From an uncultured Rikenellaceae bacterium (GTDB taxonomy: Bacteria > Bacteroidota > Bacteroidia > Bacteroidales > Rikenellaceae), in the NCBI GenBank assembly GCA_910588925.1, contig CAJURV010000047.1, forward strand, positions 1-16,794: a DNA stretch of 16,794 bases. The letters run 5' to 3'. The notes beneath the pieces were generated by a model that ran no database searches, was not told where the DNA came from, and saw only the letters and a program-made list of their open reading frames with translations. Each line of letters opens with the position of its first letter. Position 1 is the stretch's first letter. This document shows, piece after piece, positions 14,382 through 16,794 of the stretch. Position numbers and translations under genes: made by a program.

Positions 14382-14476
14382 GAGTACGACGACAAGGATG
14401 ATGAGTAAAAAAGAGGCCAGGGAATCAAACCCTGGCCTCTTTTTTACTCATCATCCTTGTCGTCGTACTCCTTAAG
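14376..14476. repeat. Long inverted repeat made from the EF-G2 gene tail and its terminator
   Basis: Arms 14382-14422 and 14430-14470 are exact 41-bp reverse complements around a 7-nt loop (AATCAAA). After one mismatch (14381/14471), five more bases pair, giving 46 of 47. The right arm holds the last codons and stop of the EF-G2 gene plus half of the terminator. The left arm reads on the plus strand as a copy of those codons (LKEYDDKDDE, stop), with the single mismatch a synonymous Lys change, AAG to AAA. As at rpsN, the outer 25-31 bp exceeds what a terminator needs. Confidence 0.95.
14407..14445 (-). terminator. Intrinsic terminator of the EF-G2 gene (bidirectional)
   Basis: A run of six A, the stem GAGGCCAGGG, a 7-nt loop, the complement and a run of six T overlap the stop codon of the EF-G2 gene. 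The A/T symmetry makes it work in both directions, so it could also block transcription arriving from the plus strand. Confidence 0.9.
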
Positions 14477-16597
14477 CAACTTGGACTGAATGTCGGACGG
14501 CACCTGTTCGTAGCCGTGGAATTTCATGGTGTAGCTGGCGCGGCCGTTGGATAGGGAGCTAAGCGTAGTCGAGTAACGGTATAGCTCGGCGAGAGGCACG
14601 CGGGCCGTTATCAGCTCGAAACCTTTCTCCGAGGTCATGCCCTCTATCATGGCACGCCTGTTCTGCAGGTCGCTCATCACGTCGCCCATACGGTCGGAGG
14701 GCACGAGCACCTCCACCATATATATAGGCTCCATTATCTTGGGCCCCGCATTACGGAACGCCTCTTTGAAAGCGTTACGGGCCGCCAGCTTGAACGATAT
14801 CTCGTTTGAATCCACCGGGTGCATCTTGCCGTCGTAGAGGGCCACGCGAATGTCGCGGGCGTAAGAGCCGGTGAGCGGCCCCTCCTCCATCTTCTCCATG
14901 AGACCCTTGATGACGGCCGGTATGAAACGAGCGTCGATGGCACCGCCCACTATGCAGTTGTAGAACACGAGCTTGCCGCCCCAGTCGAGAGCTATCTCTT
15001 CGGTGCCTTTCACGTTGAGCACTATCTCCTTGCCGTCCACTTTGAAACGCGACGGTACGGGGGCACCCTCCGTGTATGGCTCTATCACTATGTGAACCTC
15101 GCCGAACTGACCGGCACCGCCCGATTGCTTCTTGTGACGATAGTCGGCCGCCGCCACCTTGGTGATGGTCTCGCGATAGGGTATGCGCGGCGGGAAATAT
15201 TCGATGTCTATCTTGTAATCATTATTAAGACGCCACTTGAGAATATTGAGATGATGTTCGCCCTGACCGTGTATAATGGTTTGCTTCAACTCCTTGGAGT
15301 ATTCGACAACGATAGTCGGATCCTCCAGATGAGCCTTGGCAAGCGCGTCGCCGAGCTTCTCCTCGTCGGCGTTCCTGACAGCCTTGACCGCGGTGCGGAA
15401 ACGATGCTCGGGGAACTTTATCGGCTCTATCACGCCGTCGAAACCGGCAGTGGCGAGAGTACGGTTGACCTTGGCGCTCTTCAGCTTGACGGTACACCCT
15501 ATATCGCCCGCCGACAGCTCCGACACCTTCACACGATTCTTGCCCACAGGCAGGAATATCTGCGTAATCTTCTCCTTGGCACCGTTTTGGGTATCGGTAA
15601 GCTCCATGCCCTCGGTAAGAGTACCGGTGATGACACGGAAGAACGATACCTCGCCCAAATGCGGTTCGTTGACAACCTTATACGTGAATATCACGGTGGG
15701 ACCGTCCGTCTCAGGCTCCACCTCGCAGCCGTCCACCGTCTTGAAGTTGGGTGCCTTGAGGGGACCGGGAGCCACACGCGTGCAGAACTCCATAAGACGT
15801 TTGGTACCTATGTCCTCGAGCGCCGAACCGCAGAATACCGGTATGAGGTCACGACGCGAAATACCCCACTTGAGGCCGCTTCGTATCTCGTCCTCGGTAA
15901 GCTCGCCCTTGTCGAAGTAGAGCTCCATGAGCGACTCGTCGTTCTCTGCCGCCGCCTCTACCAGCTTATTGTGAAGCTCCGCCGCACGCTCCCTCTCGCT
16001 CTCGGGAATAGGCTCCTCCACACGGCTGCCGTTATGGTCGGTGAAACGGAAACACTTCATTAGCAAAACGTCGATGAAAGCGTTGAACCCCACGCCCGGA
16101 TTCAGAGGATACTGCACCACCACCGGCTTCACCTGCGAGTTATGCTCCATAGACTCCAACGCCGTCTCCCACGAGGCTTTCTCGCTGTCGAGCTTGTTGA
16201 CGAAAAATATTATGGGCTTCTCGTACTTGCGGGCGTAACGGGCCTGTATCTCTGTGCCCGCCTCGAAACCCTCCTCCGCATTTATGACGAGTATGCCCAC
16301 GTCGGCTATCTTGAAAGCGGAGAACAGACCGCCGCAGAAGTCGTCCGACCCGGGAGGATCTATAATGTTGAGCTTATAGCCGTTGAATTCGGCGAACATC
16401 TGCGAAGGATAGATGCTCCGCTTGTAGTTGTGCTCTATATCGGTATGGTCCGAGAGAGTCGAATCGGCCTCTATAGAGCCGCGGCGATCTATCACTTTAC
16501 CCTCGAAAGCCATAGCCTCTGCAAGGGTGGTTTTACCGGAGCCGGAAGCGCCGAGCAATACGATGTTCTTGATCTCGTTGGGGAGGTATTTCTTCAT
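14444..16597 (-). CDS. EF-G2-type translation factor with altered GTPase motifs
   Basis: This 717-residue protein is collinear with EF-G over all five domains (domain IV segment GKMHPVDSNEISFKLAARNAF is clear), but its G domain diverges. The P-loop GASGSGKT (16-23), NKLD (134-137) and CGSA (256-259) are kept. Switch I lacks RGIT and has KRSI at 59-62. The G3 motif is DPPGS at 80-84, so the catalytic His of DTPGH is Ser. This is the pattern of Bacteroides EF-G2 (BT2167), a paralogue reported to support translocation without GTP hydrolysis and to be needed for gut colonisation. That function is transferred by similarity. The start MKKYLPNEIKNIVLLG follows a promoter about 55 bases upstream. The acidic tail EYDDKDDE is duplicated in inverted form beyond the terminator. 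Confidence 0.9.
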   Translation of the reverse strand: MKKYLPNEIKNIVLLGASGSGKTTLAEAMAFEGKVIDRRGSIEADSTLSDHTDIEHNYKRSIYPSQMFAEFNGYKLNIIDPPGSDDFCGGLFSAFKIADVGILVINAEEGFEAGTEIQARYARKYEKPIIFFVNKLDSEKASWETALESMEHNSQVKPVVVQYPLNPGVGFNAFIDVLLMKCFRFTDHNGSRVEEPIPESERERAAELHNKLVEAAAENDESLMELYFDKGELTEDEIRSGLKWGISRRDLIPVFCGSALEDIGTKRLMEFCTRVAPGPLKAPNFKTVDGCEVEPETDGPTVIFTYKVVNEPHLGEVSFFRVITGTLTEGMELTDTQNGAKEKITQIFLPVGKNRVKVSELSAGDIGCTVKLKSAKVNRTLATAGFDGVIEPIKFPEHRFRTAVKAVRNADEEKLGDALAKAHLEDPTIVVEYSKELKQTIIHGQGEHHLNILKWRLNNDYKIDIEYFPPRIPYRETITKVAAADYRHKKQSGGAGQFGEVHIVIEPYTEGAPVPSRFKVDGKEIVLNVKGTEEIALDWGGKLVFYNCIVGGAIDARFIPAVIKGLMEKMEEGPLTGSYARDIRVALYDGKMHPVDSNEISFKLAARNAFKEAFRNAGPKIMEPIYMVEVLVPSDRMGDVMSDLQNRRAMIEGMTSEKGFELITARVPLAELYRYSTTLSSLSNGRASYTMKFHGYEQVPSDIQSKLLKEYDDKDDE

Positions 16598-16652
16598 AAT
16601 CTATCTTTTTTTTGATGTTATGAAATTGATGTACTTTACAAGTTAAAGTTTC

Positions 16653-16684
16653 TAAATATAAGCAAAATAGTCCGAAAATGCAAA
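16653..16684 (-). promoter_or_regulatory. Promoter of the EF-G2 gene
   Basis: On the minus strand TTTG (16681-16684) and TATATTTA (16653-16660) are 20 nt apart, one base off the ideal -7 box. The leader to the ATG at 16597 is roughly 50 nt. In Bacteroides this gene is controlled by the CRP-family regulator Cur. I see no obvious CRP-like palindrome in the bases left before the contig end, so that control cannot be confirmed here. Confidence 0.65.
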
Positions 16685-16739
16685 CTTTTGGCGATTTAAT
16701 TTCGATATTATCTCTAACTATAACATTATCAACCACCTG

Positions 16740-16794
16740 TAAAATGTAATTTCAAAACCGAACTGCAAAAACAGCATACAAATTACAGTGCAGT
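16740..16794. repeat. Contig-end inverted repeat, right copy
   Basis: These bases are the exact reverse complement of 1-55. The base just inside (16739) no longer matches its counterpart (56), so the repeat edge is sharp. Both copies face outward with the same edge. The pair marks a repeat of at least 55 bp on both sides of this chromosomal segment. Confidence 0.9.

Noticed and set aside
14198..14428. Minus-strand 76-codon frame over repeat copy B and the palindrome
   Set aside because: It overlaps the terminator and the repeat, and shows no coding signal beyond the repeat sequence.
1..16794. CRISPR arrays, tRNA or rRNA genes
   Set aside because: I looked for regularly spaced direct repeats and cloverleaf or rRNA signatures on both strands and saw none.

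Overview
The window comes from a member of the Bacteroidota, most likely order Bacteroidales. Three things point there. The ribosomal gene order is rpsL-rpsG-fusA-rpsJ-rplC with no tuf between fusA and rpsJ. Promoters fit the Bacteroidota pattern TTTG - about 20 nt - TAnnTTTG. Accessory genes belong to Bacteroidales families (an NVEALA-type peptide, a BF3164/TolB-like lipoprotein, and an EF-G2-type translation factor). Genus cannot be fixed from the sequence alone. The first and last 55 bases are exact reverse complements, so the window looks like a whole assembly contig that stops in two inverted copies of one repeat.

Layout. 1-640: contig-end repeat and no convincing gene. 643-1224 (minus): a very acidic protein of unknown function with its own promoter. 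1225-1818: promoter, a dispersed structured repeat and a 96-bp near-perfect palindrome that contains the rpsN terminator. 1819-11842 (all minus): the fused str-S10 operon in transcription order rpsL, rpsG, fusA, rpsJ, rplC, rplD, rplW, rplB, rpsS, rplV, rpsC, rplP, rpmC, rpsQ, rplN, rplX, rplE, rpsN. It stops after rpsN, where rpsH, rplF and the rest of the spc genes would normally follow. Two atypical gaps lie inside it (rpsJ-rplC, 171 bp; rplD-rplW, 184 bp). 12120-14108 (plus): a small envelope operon, promoter - NVEALA-like peptide (frameshifted) - intercistronic hairpin - BF3164-type lipoprotein (intact) - thioredoxin-like lipoprotein (two in-frame stops). 14109-14443: a weak terminator, a second copy of the dispersed repeat and a second long palindrome. 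14444-16597 (minus): an EF-G2-type paralogue with an altered G domain, with its own promoter at 16653-16684.

Function. The minus-strand operon builds both ribosomal subunits and includes the canonical translocase EF-G. The separate EF-G2 gene matches the Bacteroides paralogue reported to support translocation without GTP hydrolysis, so one window carries both translocation factors. The plus-strand operon is an exported peptide/lipoprotein locus of unknown role that looks partly decayed.

Most unusual feature. At the 3' ends of both rpsN and the EF-G2 gene, the intrinsic terminator hairpin is extended by an inverted copy of the last codons of that same gene, giving arms of 45 and 41-47 bp. In both cases it is followed by the same dispersed repeat in the same orientation. 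This looks like one process that acted twice, possibly self-primed copying at a terminator hairpin coupled to spread of the repeat.
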